Source: Moniliella sp. 'wahieum'
Lineage: Eukaryota; Basidiomycota; Moniliellomycetes; Moniliellales; Moniliellaceae
Direction of reading: 5' to 3'
DNA length: 55,478 nt
NCBI GenBank assembly: GCA_003971905.1
Contig: RSEE01000171.1
Span: 1 to 55,478 of the forward strand
Under the pieces are notes generated by a model, which was not told where the DNA came from, did not search any database, and worked only from the letters and a program-made list of their open reading frames with translations. Position numbers and translations under genes: made by a program. Every line of letters starts with the position of its first letter. Positions within the stretch are counted from its first letter, which is position 1. Shown piece after piece: positions 23,175 through 35,744 of the stretch.

Positions 23175-24270
23175 ATGGCCTCCAAGGAGTACACCTCCGT
23201 CCCCATCCAGGACACCAAGCCCGATGCTGTCCCCGCGGCCCCCGCCCCCGCAGCCACCACCCTGCCCTCCTCCCTGCCCGGCGGCGCTCCCCGCCCGCCC
23301 GAGCGCAAGCTCCACCCCGTCATCCCCATCTCCTTCTGGATCGGCTCCTCGATGACCGTCATCATCTACAATGCGTGCGTCCCCGCCGCTTGCGCGTGCT
23401 CTTTGCGCCCCCCAACCCCGCTAACCCCTCCCCCCCCCCCTCTGCAGATACATCCTCAAGAAGGACGGCCTCAACTTTGGCTACCCCATCTTCCTCACCA
23501 CCTTCCACATGGCCTTTGCCGCCCTCGGCACCCGTGTCCTTGCCCGCTACACCCACCTCATGGACGGTCTCCACAACGTCGAGATGACCCGCGAGCGCTG
23601 GATCCGCAACATCCTCCCCATCGGCGCCCTCTTCGCCGCCTCGCTCATCTTTAGCAACTACGCCTACCTCTACCTCAGCGTGTCCTACATCCAGATGGTC
23701 AAGGCCTTCACCCCCGTTGCTGTCCTGCTCATGTCCATTGCATTTGGTCTCAAGGCAGCCAACGCGACCCAGCTTGGGATTGTGTTTGGCATCTCGTGCG
23801 GTGTGGCCATTGCGTCCTATGGCGAAGCCAAGTTCGACCTATTTGGCTTTGTGCTGCAGGCCGTCGCGATCCTATTCGAGTCGACGCGTCTGGTCATGAT
23901 CCAGGTACTGCTGCAAGGTCTCAAGATGGACCCGCTCGTGTCGGTGTACTACTTTGCCCCTGTGTGCGCGGCGATGCTGGCTGTCGTACTTCCCTTTGTC
24001 GAGGGCTGGGCTCCCTTTGCCCACCTGGGCGATGTAGGTCCCATGGTCCTGCTCAGCAACGCATCTTGCGCATTTGCCCTCAACTTGGCCCTCGTCTTCC
24101 TCATTGGCGCTGCGTCCTCCCTCGTGCTCACCCTGGCTGGCGTGGTGAAGGATATCTTGCTCATCGTCGGATCCATGGTCATCCTCAACTCGGTTGTCAC
24201 CGGCACCCAAATGTTCGGCTACAGCATTGCCCTCGCTGGCTTGGTCGCATTCAAGCTCTACAAGGCGTAA
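23175..24270 (+). CDS. triose-phosphate/nucleotide-sugar transporter family protein (TPT/DMT), two exons
   Basis: Drug/metabolite-transporter superfamily protein with a TPT domain; such fungal proteins usually sit in Golgi or ER membranes and exchange sugar phosphates or nucleotide sugars. Exon 1 23175-23374, intron 23375-23447 (73 nt, C-rich acceptor tract), exon 2 23448-24270; 340 aa, frame intact. The ATG at 23175 (ATGGCCTCC) begins a cytosolic Pro/Ala-rich tail of about 47 residues. About ten hydrophobic segments follow. Family-typical stretches are YILKKDGLNFGYPIFLTTFH spanning the splice site, SVSYIQMVKAFTPVAVLL, GVAIASYGEAKFDLFGF, ESTRLVMIQVLLQGLKMDPL, and near the end LTLAGVVKDILLI with GYSIALAGLVAFKLYK. 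Substrate cannot be assigned. It lies 566 bp downstream of the Rrn5-like gene on the same strand. Confidence 0.92.
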
Positions 24271-25918
24271 CGGGAACGGAATGCACTGCGTACAACTGAA
24301 CTGGCTTCCCACCTCTCCTCTCCTTCTTCTCCTTCTCCTTGTCCTTTTTCCTCCTAGCAACTTGGCCCTCCAGGCGCACGAAAATCGCTAAACGTAACCG
24401 TGGGTGGGCGATTTCGGTGTCACATGTCACTAGTCACTAGTCACTGGTCACTAATGACTGGCCTGGTTCCCGGTTACCGTTACGCGTTACCGATTACCGG
24501 TTAACAATGTGGGGGACAGGGTCCAGGACACCCACCACCCTACTACACACCGTACTCCCCCGTCCCTATTCTGTCGCTTTTCTTTGTGCTAGCTCCTTCC
24601 CCCACACCCGACTCTATACATCTCCGTCTCCCCCTCCCCCCACTCTATATTCTGGCGTTTTATTCCGGTCGCGAAAGGATTCGTTTTGGAGAGAAATCAT
24701 TACTCAGTGGGATTTCGGAGGTGGGCTTGGGAAATTTGGACGCCGCCAATATTCAATGCCGCCAGGAAATGCGCAACAAGTCTCATCGTGCTGGGCTCAA
24801 GCTTGGGCGCCCCTTGTCAACCAGTGGAAAGGGGCCTGGAGGGGCTAGTGGTTGAACTTGGGGCAACCATTGTCGGCAAGAGGCAAAGTGCGTCATACGT
24901 GTTTTACTTGGGATCGCGCGTAATTCTCTCACCTCCGGCCTCGCTTGCATTGATTGTGGATTGAAGCTTGAAGGGAGCACCCACCCACCTTCAGTGCTAA
25001 GGACTGCTTGAACCACAATTCTCGCATTCCAATTCCCCTCTTCAGTCTTTAGCGAGTAGTCAATGGACCGGTGGGTCTCGACGTATGGCTTGTTTGGGCC
25101 TTAGAACAAGGCACTCTCCGTCAGGCCCCGTCTACCGGACACCCAAGCAGCCATCGGCCATTTCATTCGTCATGCGTCACGGCGACCACAGGAAAATTCG
25201 ATTCCAAGTGAATCGAAGTGCGGAAAGAGGTGTGTTCAGGCCTAAGGTCTCCTCTTAGCTCGTCTCATGCAGTTCCAGTCTTCGACCCAATACCAGCTCC
25301 AACCGACGCCAGACGCTGTCATTTTCCTCCTCGACATAATCCTCTTCGTCTACGTCTACTTCGCATCTTAGTATGAAGGCAATAAATCACTGCCCAACCT
25401 GGTGGGTACGCACTTTTCCGCATCATCAGCTAGGGGCCCCTTCTGACCAACGCCAACAAACCTACTATCATCTGTCTTCTGCCCACTCTATTACGTCAAA
25501 TGTCGTACGAATTCAACGGCGTGCCGTCGAAAGAGAAAGAGGTTGGTACCGAAGACAGTGGCGTCATAACGCGTCATATGCACAGTCCCGAAGAAAACGG
25601 GGGTAGAGGGGATGATGTACTGATAGGTACAAACCCTTAATTCGGGGGTTCGTTTCTCTTTCATGGATCAATCAATGTCCGATTTTAGTCCCAAAAAGCA
25701 AAACGTGGTCGACACAAAGTAAAGTGTGACGAAGAGAAAAAAGGAAAAAGGAAAACAGGGCAGATAGGGGTGGGGGTGGGCAACTGTTGGTGCCGGGGCG
25801 TAATTTAATGGGCAGACGGAGGGAAAGAAAAAAAACAATCGAAAAAAGTGGGGGGGGGTTTCTCCACCGTTGCCCAGATCCGTCGGTTGCTTGTCCGGCT
25901 GGATTTGCAAGGGGACAA
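24271..25918. other. intergenic region with heptad arrays
   Basis: No complete gene. It begins with GTCAC and GTTAC heptads (24419-24504). From about 25100 base composition becomes less GC-rich. On the minus strand 25256-25370 can be read as an acidic peptide ending in a stop (see findings), too short to call a gene. A C/T-poor, A-rich patch lies near 25735-25860, just past the OPT stop. Confidence 0.5.
24419..24504. repeat. GTCAC and GTTAC heptad arrays, back to back
   Basis: Five perfect GTCAC cores start at 24419, 24426, 24433, 24440 and 24447 with spacers AT, TA, TA and TG, followed in phase by ATGAC. After a short gap, GTTAC-type cores start at 24473, 24479, 24486, 24493 (ATTAC) and 24500 (GTTAA); all but the first interval are seven bases. 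The block lies about 150 bp past the transporter stop. Confidence 0.9.
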
Positions 25919-28678
25919 CTAGGTCGAAGAGGTGGGAGGCGCGTTCCTGTGGGGAAACAACGTATCGTTCCAGACCAGAACTTTTTCCATGGTATCGCCG
26001 TAGTCGTTCAGGGGCCCAAGTTTGTCCAGGTGATGATGGAAGCGGGTAAAGCGGGATTTGGTGCCATCTGTACCATACTCCATAGCCGCTATGATGGCTG
26101 TACAAAGCGAACTTCCAACAGAAGCGGCGGCAGAGAGAATGTAATTCATCCTGTTGACAACCAATCCAGAGATTTTGTTAGTGAAGAGAGTTAGCCACAT
26201 TCATCCCTGGAACAATACAAAGGGAAGATAGAATAGTGGACGTACGCAATCCAATAATTCAACTGCCGACGACGGGAGAACAGTAGGTGAGTGAGAGCCC
26301 CCCAGAAAAACCAAGAGGTCCAGCTAATCGCTGCAAAAAGTGCGAATTGCGATATACCACCAAAGAAAAGCGGCCAATGGATCGAGCGGAGGTGAGCAAC
26401 ATGATTCAACTCCGGCGAAATCCGTACGGCAAGGTACAAGAGCAGGGGCGCGACTGCACCAATAAGGAAGAAGTACAGAGTCCATTGGTAGTGGTGCAGG
26501 AACCCGTTCTTCTGAGGCCCGACACCAGTCCAATACATGGGATCGTACAACCCTTCAATCCGCAGTTCGGCTTCTTTGCTGAATTTCAGCTTATCGGAAC
26601 TCCACCCAATCCAGATTCCACTTTGCAATACCGAGCAGACCAATTGTGTTCCCACCAGTACAAAAAAGCTGATCCGTGGCGGGATCTTAAAGTAGACAGC
26701 CAGTTTGGAGCAGCCACAGTAGAGCATGGCTTGTTGGATGGTGCCCGTGCAGCATAGCTGAAAGATCGGAAGGATGGTCGTGTGACCAGGCAGCGCAGCA
26801 CCAGCAATCAAAGTCGCCATGTGCTCGACACACTTCAATTCAACCGAAGTGCGGCCCGCCACAATGCCCACTGGCACAATGAAGATTGCAGCCAGCGCCA
26901 GGGCAAGCACAATCGCCCAAACCGGTACCGAGGTGTGGTACACGTGCACCATGGGGATGGCAAAGGCAAAGGCAACCAGAAGCAAACACAGGTACCACCA
27001 GATGGGAACAGCCGGGTAGCCAGCGAGTTGGCTGGCGTGGGGGTCAGGCGAATCAGCCACTTTGGATACTTTCCACCAGCGGCGGAGGTCACCGCCATGG
27101 AAAAGCGGAGTGTGCACGAGCAAGGCGGTACATGCGGCATAGGAGAACGCCCAAGTGATGACGATTGAGGCGGAAAAGTATCCCTGGGGTGGGTCGGGTG
27201 ACTCAAATTGGGGAGGATCTAGATACATGTCTTGGGGCAAGGGGTTGAAATACATGTTGGTGGTGTTGAGCGGTGGGTACCAAATCACGTCGATAAGGCC
27301 ATAAGGAATGCAGGCTGCTAGGTTCTTGTTGGTGAAAAAGATCGGAACGGCAATGACCCACATGGCAACGACGAAGCCACAAAATACGTTGACCAGCGCG
27401 CCCCGCGGTACAATCAAGGGTGAACTCAAAGCTGCGATCACTAAATTCCAGTCCAGGCACCAAAAAGACCCGCTCATGCCACCCTTTCCATCAAACAATA
27501 GATTGACCCCAAAGCTGGACGGAGAAATCCACGTCGGCCACTCGAATCTTGCCAGAGGCGGATAGAGGAATAGCGGGATCCAGTGCCACACGAAAATGAC
27601 CGTCGCCACAATCCAGAAAACGAGGCGACGGTTCCAGTTGCCACGCCGAACCCCGTGTAACGCCGTCAACATTGCACTGGTCTGAAGTTGCTGCGGGTAT
27701 ATGAGCTTACCAGGCCAAATGAGAAGACGTGTGGCAAGACCTGCCAAGGCAAATCCAAAGAATGGGGTCGAGAGGTAAATTAGAAAAAGGAAGCCGGGCG
27801 GGAATGTGTAAGGTCTTTCTGGGTCACCAGCATTTGTGGCTGCAAACATTCCAGCCAAGTATTGCAAGGTTAAGTTGGGGCCCATGGCGACAGCGACGAT
27901 GGTGCAGATCCTACGAGAGCGACAATCACACCTGTCAGAGGAACTCTCTTACACTGCAATATCAGCATCGGGGGAGGTTGAGACGCACGTATGCTCCTTG
28001 ATATTAAATGGACCTGGGTTATAATGACCAAGCCAGGGGCCATGCGATGGGTACGGGATTTTCGACATGGCGAAACCCACGCAGTAGGCAAACGGCTGCA
28101 CCAACACTGCACTCGTATAAGACCCGAACCTTTGGGTTGGTAGAATCTCCCATTGTGTTCAGTGCATAGACGGCGCTGGTAAGACCGCAAGCCAGCACCA
28201 TGAAAGCAGCCAGGTACGAATGGTGTTGTATGGCATGTTGGGGTCGTCCACGTTTGGAACAATCGCGCGCACGCGCGCATCGGCCAAATCCACCCTCTTC
28301 TCTGCATCGGAATCTTGATCGTCCGCATTATTCTTCTCGCTGTCACCGGAGTGGTCCGATCCCACGTTTTCTGTTGTGGCGCCTCGCGTCCCATGAGGCC
28401 CATCGTGTGCGCTGTGTAGTGGCAAGAGGGGCAAGGGTGTTTTCCAAGAGCGACTCTGTTTCCATCCAATTCTCGTTGTCGTCCTCGGCTGTGGTTGTCA
28501 ACGAAAACGCGGTAGTGTTTTTGTACGTCGCGTGGTTTGTTGATGTTATGCTATCAATTGTGAGAGGCCGAAGAGATTCGATGGGATCCAGCGTGAAGGG
28601 AAGGCCCGAGTCATCGGAATGTGGGTGGGTCTGTTCCTCATCCGCTTCGTTGGGCCCGCTCGAGCGAGGAGTCGACAT
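25919..28678 (-). CDS. OPT-family oligopeptide transporter, copy 1 (3'-complete, exon 1 frame broken)
   Basis: Proton-coupled oligopeptide transporter of the OPT family, plasma membrane. Exon 1 28678-27989, intron 27988-27911, exon 2 27910-26246, intron 26245-26151, exon 3 26150-25919. Exon 1 encodes a hydrophilic Asp/Glu-rich N-tail, then PYNTIRTWLLS (as in OPT proteins) and the conserved NPGPFNIKEHT. Exon 2 carries many membrane segments, YLSTPFFGFALAGL, QLQTSAMLTALHG, TPLFHGGDLRRWW, ELKCVEHMATLIAGAALPGH, the OPT element ISFFVLVGTQLVC, and LYDPMYWTGVGPQ. Exon 3 gives NYILSAAASVG and the cytosolic end. Compared with copy 3, exon 1 has net 5 nt missing through several 1-2 nt indels (for example near 28128, 28201 and 28435), so this copy is not translatable as written. 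Exons 2 and 3 are open. A full-length product would be about 863 aa. Confidence 0.85.
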
Positions 28679-31168
28679 GATGCCTAGCCTTTTGTTTTAC
28701 TTGTGTCGCGACGATGTTAGTGTTCAGTGTTATTGTTGTTGTTGTTGTTGTTGGTGGTGGGGGTGGTGGTGGGGGTGGTATAGTGAATCACAGTCATTGT
28801 GAGTTGAGCTTCCATTTATACTATCAGGGGTCGTCGTCCCAACTCCGTTCCGACTCGCAGGTCATGAAGTGCTCCCTTCCTCGCTCTCCCGCTCATATCA
28901 TGCTCTTTTGTGCGCTAGGGCCTGGAGACGATTAACACCAACGAATCCCGTCAGCTCCACCAAAGGAACGCGCTACCTATAGCCGAAGAAGCGCACAACC
29001 TCAGCAAAGCGTGTTGGTACGGTAGCTCCCTCCTCACCTTAGTAGTATACTATGTTATCGATTATCCCCACCTCTTCACCTAAGCGTTAGCTTTATATAG
29101 ACTACATAACCCCTGTTGCATTTGCTCCGACCGACGCGGATCTAAACCACCTCAAGTGAATACCGTATACATCCAAAGCGGATAGGGATAAATTGACACT
29201 GCGCTCTATATATAGATACGCTGCTTGTGAGATGAATCAGTTCCGAACTTTATAGCTTGTTACGAGTCACACGGGTCACTGCGGGATAGCTCGCCTAAAT
29301 ACCCCATCTACTGCGTTGCGCCTACACGGAGCTTAGCTTCATTCGATTTGGGCGATGTCCAAGCTCGAGTCTTTTCTGTACGGCTGAGGAGATCCGCGCG
29401 TGAAGCTCTGAGTCCCTCCTGGTTTTAAACTTTATTCCTATACACTGCACCATATCATTGACAGAGCTTAAGGCTGGGACAGGGAAACGCTACGCCTAAA
29501 CCGACCCGTTCATCATGCGTGTGTTGCTTGGTAGCGCCACACCTGTTAATGAACCAGGGGGATTGCCAGGATATGAGGTCCCTCTGGTGCCCGCCATCCG
29601 TTCCCATACCCTAGGAAGAGCGTGTGGACATGGATGAACGTGGTAGACTTCTGAGCGAGAAACCATTTCCATTGAGACACAGTAGCCAAATCCTTCCAGT
29701 GCGCGACGATCTTGCCCGCCGTCTTGGTGCCGTAGTATCCTCGCGTCTTCAAAACCAAGGGGAAAAACGGCTCTTGAGTGCGTCCCTGGTACTTGGCGTT
29801 GTTGTCGCATTCTTCTTGTTCCAGCAGCCGAAGCAGCTCCTTCCCCCAGCGTTTCAAGGGCGCACATAGTTCCGAGTCAGCACTCCTGGGGGCGAGCTAG
29901 CTTTTCCAAGAGACAGAGATTGGATTCAGAGTATGTCTGCTCCTAGATCCACATCTCATACTCTAGGCAGTTGCAACCGCGCGGTGCCAGTGTCCTGACG
30001 CTCCGGCGTGGCGTGGCCATGCATAAGGAGGGACCTGCGTTGGCCCCACCCCATCGAGACAACCGGGGCTGAGCGGGCGCCAAGTTGCGTCTCCAAGTTT
30101 ATTTGAATACGCAGCGCATCGTATATATTGGGTAGCGCACTACTGCGCTTGCCCAACAATACTTTATTCGCACATCAGAGGCCCCAGGAAGGCTATTAAG
30201 GACTGGAATGGAACTGTGGCGCGCCGGCTGCAATCAGAGTTCGGAGAATGCGGACCAGGGAGCGACAGTGAAGCTAGTGACCCGGGAGCGGGGGATGAAT
30301 CCCGTGTGCAATGGTCCAGCCGACGGCTCCAAGCGAGAAAAGAGTCGAGGCAGAGCGAAAACAGGAGTGTAACCAGTTGCGCCTCACACACGGGGTTGGT
30401 GCGGCAGACGCTTACAGCAGGGGGGCTGTGTCTAGGAAGCTTTTCTCCCACAGTACCCCGCCGTCTGCCCTAGTGCGGGATCCCGTGTGGGGTAGGGTTA
30501 CATGTGCGCAGCGACAAAAACGCCCACATGCATTATGAGGAAGCTTTTTACCCTACAAAAAGCAATCGTGAAGCCGTCAGGAATCGTATAACAGCGTGCG
30601 AATCATGAACATGTGTCAGACCTTCTCCTTTGGATTGTGGAGCATGTGAAGGTTAAGAGCTTCACCGGCTTCAAGCTTCAAGCTTCACCCAGCTTCACCG
30701 GGGTGAGAAGGGCCCGGCATGTGTATATGACCGGATGACCCCTTGTCATGCATGATGGCCCCTTCTCCACAGCTGACCTTGGCAGTGGGGTTCATATATA
30801 TCTCAAGTATGCCCCGAGCTGTTAGAAGCTTGTAACTAGAACCTTCTGAACACTCAACCAACACTCAACCAACACTCAACACTGAACTCAGTACTCAACG
30901 TTCAACCTTCAACAGCTTCAACCTTCAAGGTATACTCAACAACCACACCCCATTGGATTGTTTGGTGTTGGATGATTGATTTACTCGGATCTGCTGCCTC
31001 ATTCTTCCTGTAGCTTGCTCCTATATATGTGGATCCGCTCCCGCGACTGCGCCCACACCCTGTGGTCCGCTTTCACAAACTCATACTCCGAACGAGGTAG
31101 TGGATCAATGATATAGTGATCCATCAATCATAGTCTCAGCGCGGGTAAATATCTATACTGCATGCATA
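28679..31168. other. intergenic part of array unit 1
   Basis: Lower in GC than the flanks. It starts with the GTT/GGT repeat in the presumed OPT leader (28734-28780). The middle contains a LINE-like fragment (listed). At 30668-30688 are GCTTCAA/GCTTCAC heptads, and at 30851-30930 a series of ACTCAA and TTCAA words spaced 11 or 7 bp. No complete gene seen. The same content recurs at 33255-35744 and in part at 37833-39010. Confidence 0.6.
29546..29857 (-). pseudogene. LINE-like ORF2 C-terminal fragment (tentative), copy 1
   Basis: A 103-codon open frame containing LLRLLEQEECDNNAKYQGR, then FFPLVLKTRGYYGTKTAGK and HWKDLATVSQWKWF. The pattern (basic/acidic spacer ending in a Lys-Tyr, then F-x-P-L-V-L-x-T-x-G) recalls the region after reverse transcriptase in many LINE ORF2 proteins. 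No reverse transcriptase or endonuclease domain is present, so at best this is a 5'-truncated remnant. The name is inference. Confidence 0.35.
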
Positions 31169-33254
31169 TCATAGACAGAGATTACGCTGGGACGAAGAGG
31201 CACAGCGCCTATCAGTCGCTCGCCCATACGGCATGTGGGGGTCGCATTCCTGTTTGGTTCGAGCCCCGATTGTCCCATCACCTGAAAGACGAAAATGAGG
31301 CAACGCAATGGCAGGGGATTTGAGTACATGCCCTAACTGACCCCGGACGCCCGGCAAAAAGAAAAGAACGCATAGAGAAGCAAACAAGTGCTCCACACAC
31401 TTCAGCTCCACCGAAGTCCGGCCCACCACAATGCCCACTGGAACAATGAAGATTGCCGCGAGCAAGAGGGCAAGCACAATCGCCCAAACCGGTACCGAGG
31501 TGTGGTACACGTGCACCATGGGGATGGCAAATACAAACGCAACCAGTAGCAAGCAGAGGTACCACCAGGTGGGAACAGCCGGATAGCGGGCGAGTTGGCG
31601 AGTGTGTGGGTCAGGAGAATCAGCAACATTGGGCACTCTCCACCAGCGACGTAGGTCGCCGCCATGGAAAAGCGGAGTATGCACGACTAAGGCGGTGCAA
31701 GCAGCATAGGAAAACGCCCAGGTCATGACACTTGTGGCAGAAAAGTATCCCTGGGGTGGGTGGGGCGAATCAAATTGGGGGGGATCTAGATACGCGTCTT
31801 GGGGCAAGGGATTGAACTGTATGTTGGCGTAACTCATCTGTGGGTGCCAAACCACGTCGGTAAAGTGATAGGGAAGGCAGGCCGCTAGGCTTTTGTTGGT
31901 GAAAAAGATCGGGAGGGCAATGACCCACATGGCAACGGCGAAGCCACAAAACACATTGACCAGCGCGCCCCACGGTACGATCAAGGGTGAGCCCAACGCT
32001 ACCGTTACCAGCGTCCAGTCGAGGCACCAAAAGGACCAGCCCATGCCCTCATTTCCGTCAAACAATAGATTCACCACAAAGCTTGAGGGAGGAATCCACG
32101 TCGGCCACTCGAACTTTGCCAGAGGTGGATAGAAGAGCAGGCGGACCCAGTGCCAGACAAACACAATCATCGCCCCAATCCAGAAAACGCGGCGACGGGA
32201 CCAATTGCTACGCCGTACACCATGCAACGCAGTCAACATCGCACCGGTCTGAAGCTGCTGAGGGTTTAGGAGCTCGCCAGGCCAAATGAGAAGACGTCTG
32301 GCAAGACCGGCGAAGGCAAATCCAAAGAATGGGGTTGAGAGGTAAATGAGAAAGAGGAAGCCGGTTGGGTACTTATGTTTATTGTCTGCGCCCAACACAG
32401 GGTCGGAGTTCAACTCGGGGACCAAGTACTGCAGGGTTAGGTTGGGTCCCATGGCGACAGCAGCGACGATGGTGCAGATCCTACGAGAGCGACAATCACA
32501 CCTGTCAGAGGGAACTCTCTTACACTGCAAATATCAGCATCGGGGGGAGGTTGAGACGCACGTATGCTCCTTGATATTAAATGGACCTGGGTTAATGAAC
32601 CAAGCCAGGGGCCAATGCGATGGGTACGGGATTTTCGACATGGCGAAACCCACGCAGTAGGCAAACGGCTGCACCAACACTGCACTCGTATAAGACCCGA
32701 AAACCTTTGGGTTGGTAGAATCTCCCATTGTGTTCAGTGCATAGACGGCGCTGGTAAGACCGCAAGCCAGCACCAGTGAAAGCAGCCAGGTACGAATGGT
32801 GTTGTATGGCATGTTGGGGTCGTCCACGTTTGGAACAATCGCGCGCACGCGCGCATCGGCCAAATCCACCCTCTTCTCTGCATCGGAATCTTGATCGTCC
32901 GCATTATTCTTCTCGCTGTCACCGGAGTGGTCCGATCCCACGTTTTCTGTTGTGGCGCCTCGCGTCCCATGAGGCCCATCGTGTGCGCTGTGTAGTGGCA
33001 AGAGGGGATCAAGGGTGTTTTCCAAGAGCGACTCTGTTTCCATCCAATTCTCGTTGTCGTCCTCGGCTGTGGTTGTCAACGAAAACGCGGTAGTGTTTTT
33101 GTACGTCGCGGTTTGTTGATGTTATGCTATCAATTGTGAGAGGCCGAAGAGATTCGATGGGATCCAGCGTGAAGGGAAGGCCCGAGTCATCGGAATGTGG
33201 GTGGGTCTGTTCCTCATCCGCTTCGTTGGGCCCGCTCGAGCGAGGAGTCGACAT
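31169..33254 (-). pseudogene. OPT-family transporter, copy 2 (3'-truncated, exon 1 frame broken)
   Basis: Exon 1 33254-32562, intron 32561-32481, exon 2 from 32480. The protein follows OPT copy 1 through PNLTLQYL, YLSTPFFGFAFAGL and TPLFHGGDLRRWW to SVELKCVEH, then homology stops at about 31386. Seventy-odd unrelated residues follow to a stop at 31169. The last third of the transporter, including the later membrane segments, is missing. Exon 1 has a 2-nt deletion near 33110 relative to copies 1 and 3, so the frame does not reach exon 2 intact. Almost certainly non-functional if the sequence is right. Confidence 0.85.
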
Positions 33255-35744
33255 GATGCCTAGCCTTTTGTTTTACTTGTGTCGCGACGATGTTAGTGTT
33301 CAGTGTTATTGTTGTTGTTGTTGTTGTGGTGGTGGGGTGGTGGTGGGGGTGGTATAGTGAATCACAGTCATTGTGAGTTGAGCTTCCATTTATACTATCA
33401 GGGGTCGTCGTCCCAACTCCGTTCCGACTCGCAGGTCATGAAGTGCTCCCTTCCTCGCTCTCCCGCTCATATCATGCTCTTTTGTGCGCTAGGGCCTGGA
33501 GACGATTAACACCAACGAATCCCGTCAGCTCCACCAAAGGAACGCGCTACCTATAGCCGAAGAAGCGCACAACCTCAGCAAAGCGTGTTGGTACGGTAGC
33601 TCCCTCCTCACCTTAGTAGTATACTATGTTATCGATTATCCCCACCTCTTCACCTAAGCGTTAGCTTTATATAGACTACATAACCCCTGTTGCATTTGCT
33701 CCGACCGACGCGGATCTAAACCACCTCAAGTGAATACCGTATACATCCAAAGCGGATAGGGATAAATTGACACTGCGCTCTATATATAGATACGCTGCTT
33801 GTGAGATGAATCAGTTCCGAACTTTATAGCTTGTTACGAGTCACACGGGTCACTGCGGGATAGCTCGCCTAAATACCCCATCTACTGCGTTGCGCCTACA
33901 CGGAGCTTAGCTTCATTCGATTTGGGCGATGTCCAAGCTCGAGTCTTTTCTGTACGGCTGAGGAGATCCGCGCGTGAAGCTCTGAGTCCCTCCTGGTTTT
34001 AAACTTTATTCCTATACACTGCACCATATCATTGACAGAGCTTAAGGCTGGGACAGGGAAACGCTACGCCTAAACCGACCCGTTCATCATGCGTGTGTTG
34101 CTTGGTAGCGCCACACCTGTTAATGAACCAGGGGGATTGCCAGGATATGAGGTCCCTCTGGTGCCCGCCATCCGTTCCCATACCCTAGGAAGAGCGTGTG
34201 GACATGGATGAACGTGGTAGACTTCTGAGCGAGAAACCATTTCCATTGAGACACAGTAGCCAAATCCTTCCAGTGCGCGACGATCTTGCCCGCCGTCTTG
34301 GTGCCGTAGTATCCTCGCGTCTTCAAAACCAAGGGGAAAAACGGCTCTTGAGTGCGTCCCTGGTACTTGGCGTTGTTGTCGCATTCTTCTTGTTCCAGCA
34401 GCCGAAGCAGCTCCTTCCCCCAGCGTTTCAAGGGCGCACATAGTTCCGAGTCAGCACTCCTGGGGGCGAGCTAGCTTTTCCAAGAGACAGAGATTGGATT
34501 CAGAGTATGTCTGCTCCTAGATCCACATCTCATACTCTAGGCAGTTGCAACCGCGCGGTGCCAGTGTCCTGACGCTCCGGCGTGGCGTGGCCATGCATAA
34601 GGAGGGACCTGCGTTGGCCCCACCCCATCGAGACAACCGGGGCTGAGCGGGCGCCAAGTTGCGTCTCCAAGTTTATTTGAATACGCAGCGCATCGTATAT
34701 ATTGGGTAGCGCACTACTGCGCTTGCCCAACAATACTTTATTCGCACATCAGAGGCCCCAGGAAGGCTATTAAGGACTGGAATGGAACTGTGGCGCGCCG
34801 GCTGCAATCAGAGTTCGGAGAATGCGGACCAGGGAGCGACAGTGAAGCTAGTGACCCGGGAGCGGGGGATGAATCCCGTGTGCAATGGTCCAGCCGACGG
34901 CTCCAAGCGAGAAAAGAGTCGAGGCAGAGCGAAAACAGGAGTGTAACCAGTTGCGCCTCACACACGGGGTTGGTGCGGCAGACGCTTACAGCAGGGGGGC
35001 TGTGTCTAGGAAGCTTTTCTCCCACAGTACCCCGCCGTCTGCCCTAGTGCGGGATCCCGTGTGGGGTAGGGTTACATGTGCGCAGCGACAAAAACGCCCA
35101 CATGCATTATGAGGAAGCTTTTTACCCTACAAAAAGCAATCGTGAAGCCGTCAGGAATCGTATAACAGCGTGCGAATCATGAACATGTGTCAGACCTTCT
35201 CCTTTGGATTGTGGAGCATGTGAAGGTTAAGAGCTTCACCGGCTTCAAGCTTCAAGCTTCACCCAGCTTCACCGGGGTGAGAAGGGCCCGGCATGTGTAT
35301 ATGACCGGATGACCCCTTGTCATGCATGATGGCCCCTTCTCCACAGCTGACCTTGGCAGTGGGGTTCATATATATATCTCAAGTATGCCCCGAGCTGTTA
35401 GAAGCTTGTAACTAGAACCTTCTGAACACTCAACCAACACTCAACCAACACTCAACACTGAACTCAGTACTCAACGTTCAACCTTCAACAGCTTCAACCT
35501 TCAAGGTATACTCAACAACCACACCCCATTGGATTGTTTGGTGTTGGATGATTGATTTACTCGGATCTGCTGCCTCATTCTTCCTGTAGCTTGCTCCTAT
35601 ATATGTGGATCCGCTCCCGCGACTGCGCCCACACCCTGTGGTCCGCTTTCACAAACTCATACTCCGAACGAGGTAGTGGATCAATGATATAGTGATCCAT
35701 CAATCATAGTCTCAGCGCGGGTAAATATCTATACTGCATGCATA
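33255..35744. other. intergenic part of array unit 2
   Basis: Near-identical repeat of 28679-31168, shifted by about 4574-4576 bp. It contains the microsatellite leader (shortened by 2-3 bases), the LINE-like fragment copy 2, and the GCTTCAA and ACTCAA arrays. Confidence 0.85.
34120..34431 (-). pseudogene. LINE-like ORF2 C-terminal fragment (tentative), copy 2
   Basis: Identical in translation to the fragment at 29546-29857 and in the same relative position in the unit. Its upstream end abuts the point where units 1 and 2 differ from unit 3 (34434, corresponding to 39010). Confidence 0.35.

Noticed and set aside
31108..31138. Inverted repeat GGATCA...TGATCC in array intergenic DNA
   Set aside because: Only six paired bases around a 9-nt loop; too weak to call a functional hairpin or terminal repeat.
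31193..31282. tRNA-like fold (GGGACGA...TTGTCCC acceptor, GGTTCGAGC T-loop) in array units, also at 35769-35858
   Set aside because: The T-stem has a mismatch, the D-loop lacks the GG pair and no sensible anticodon stem forms. A tRNA-derived relic is possible but not supportable.
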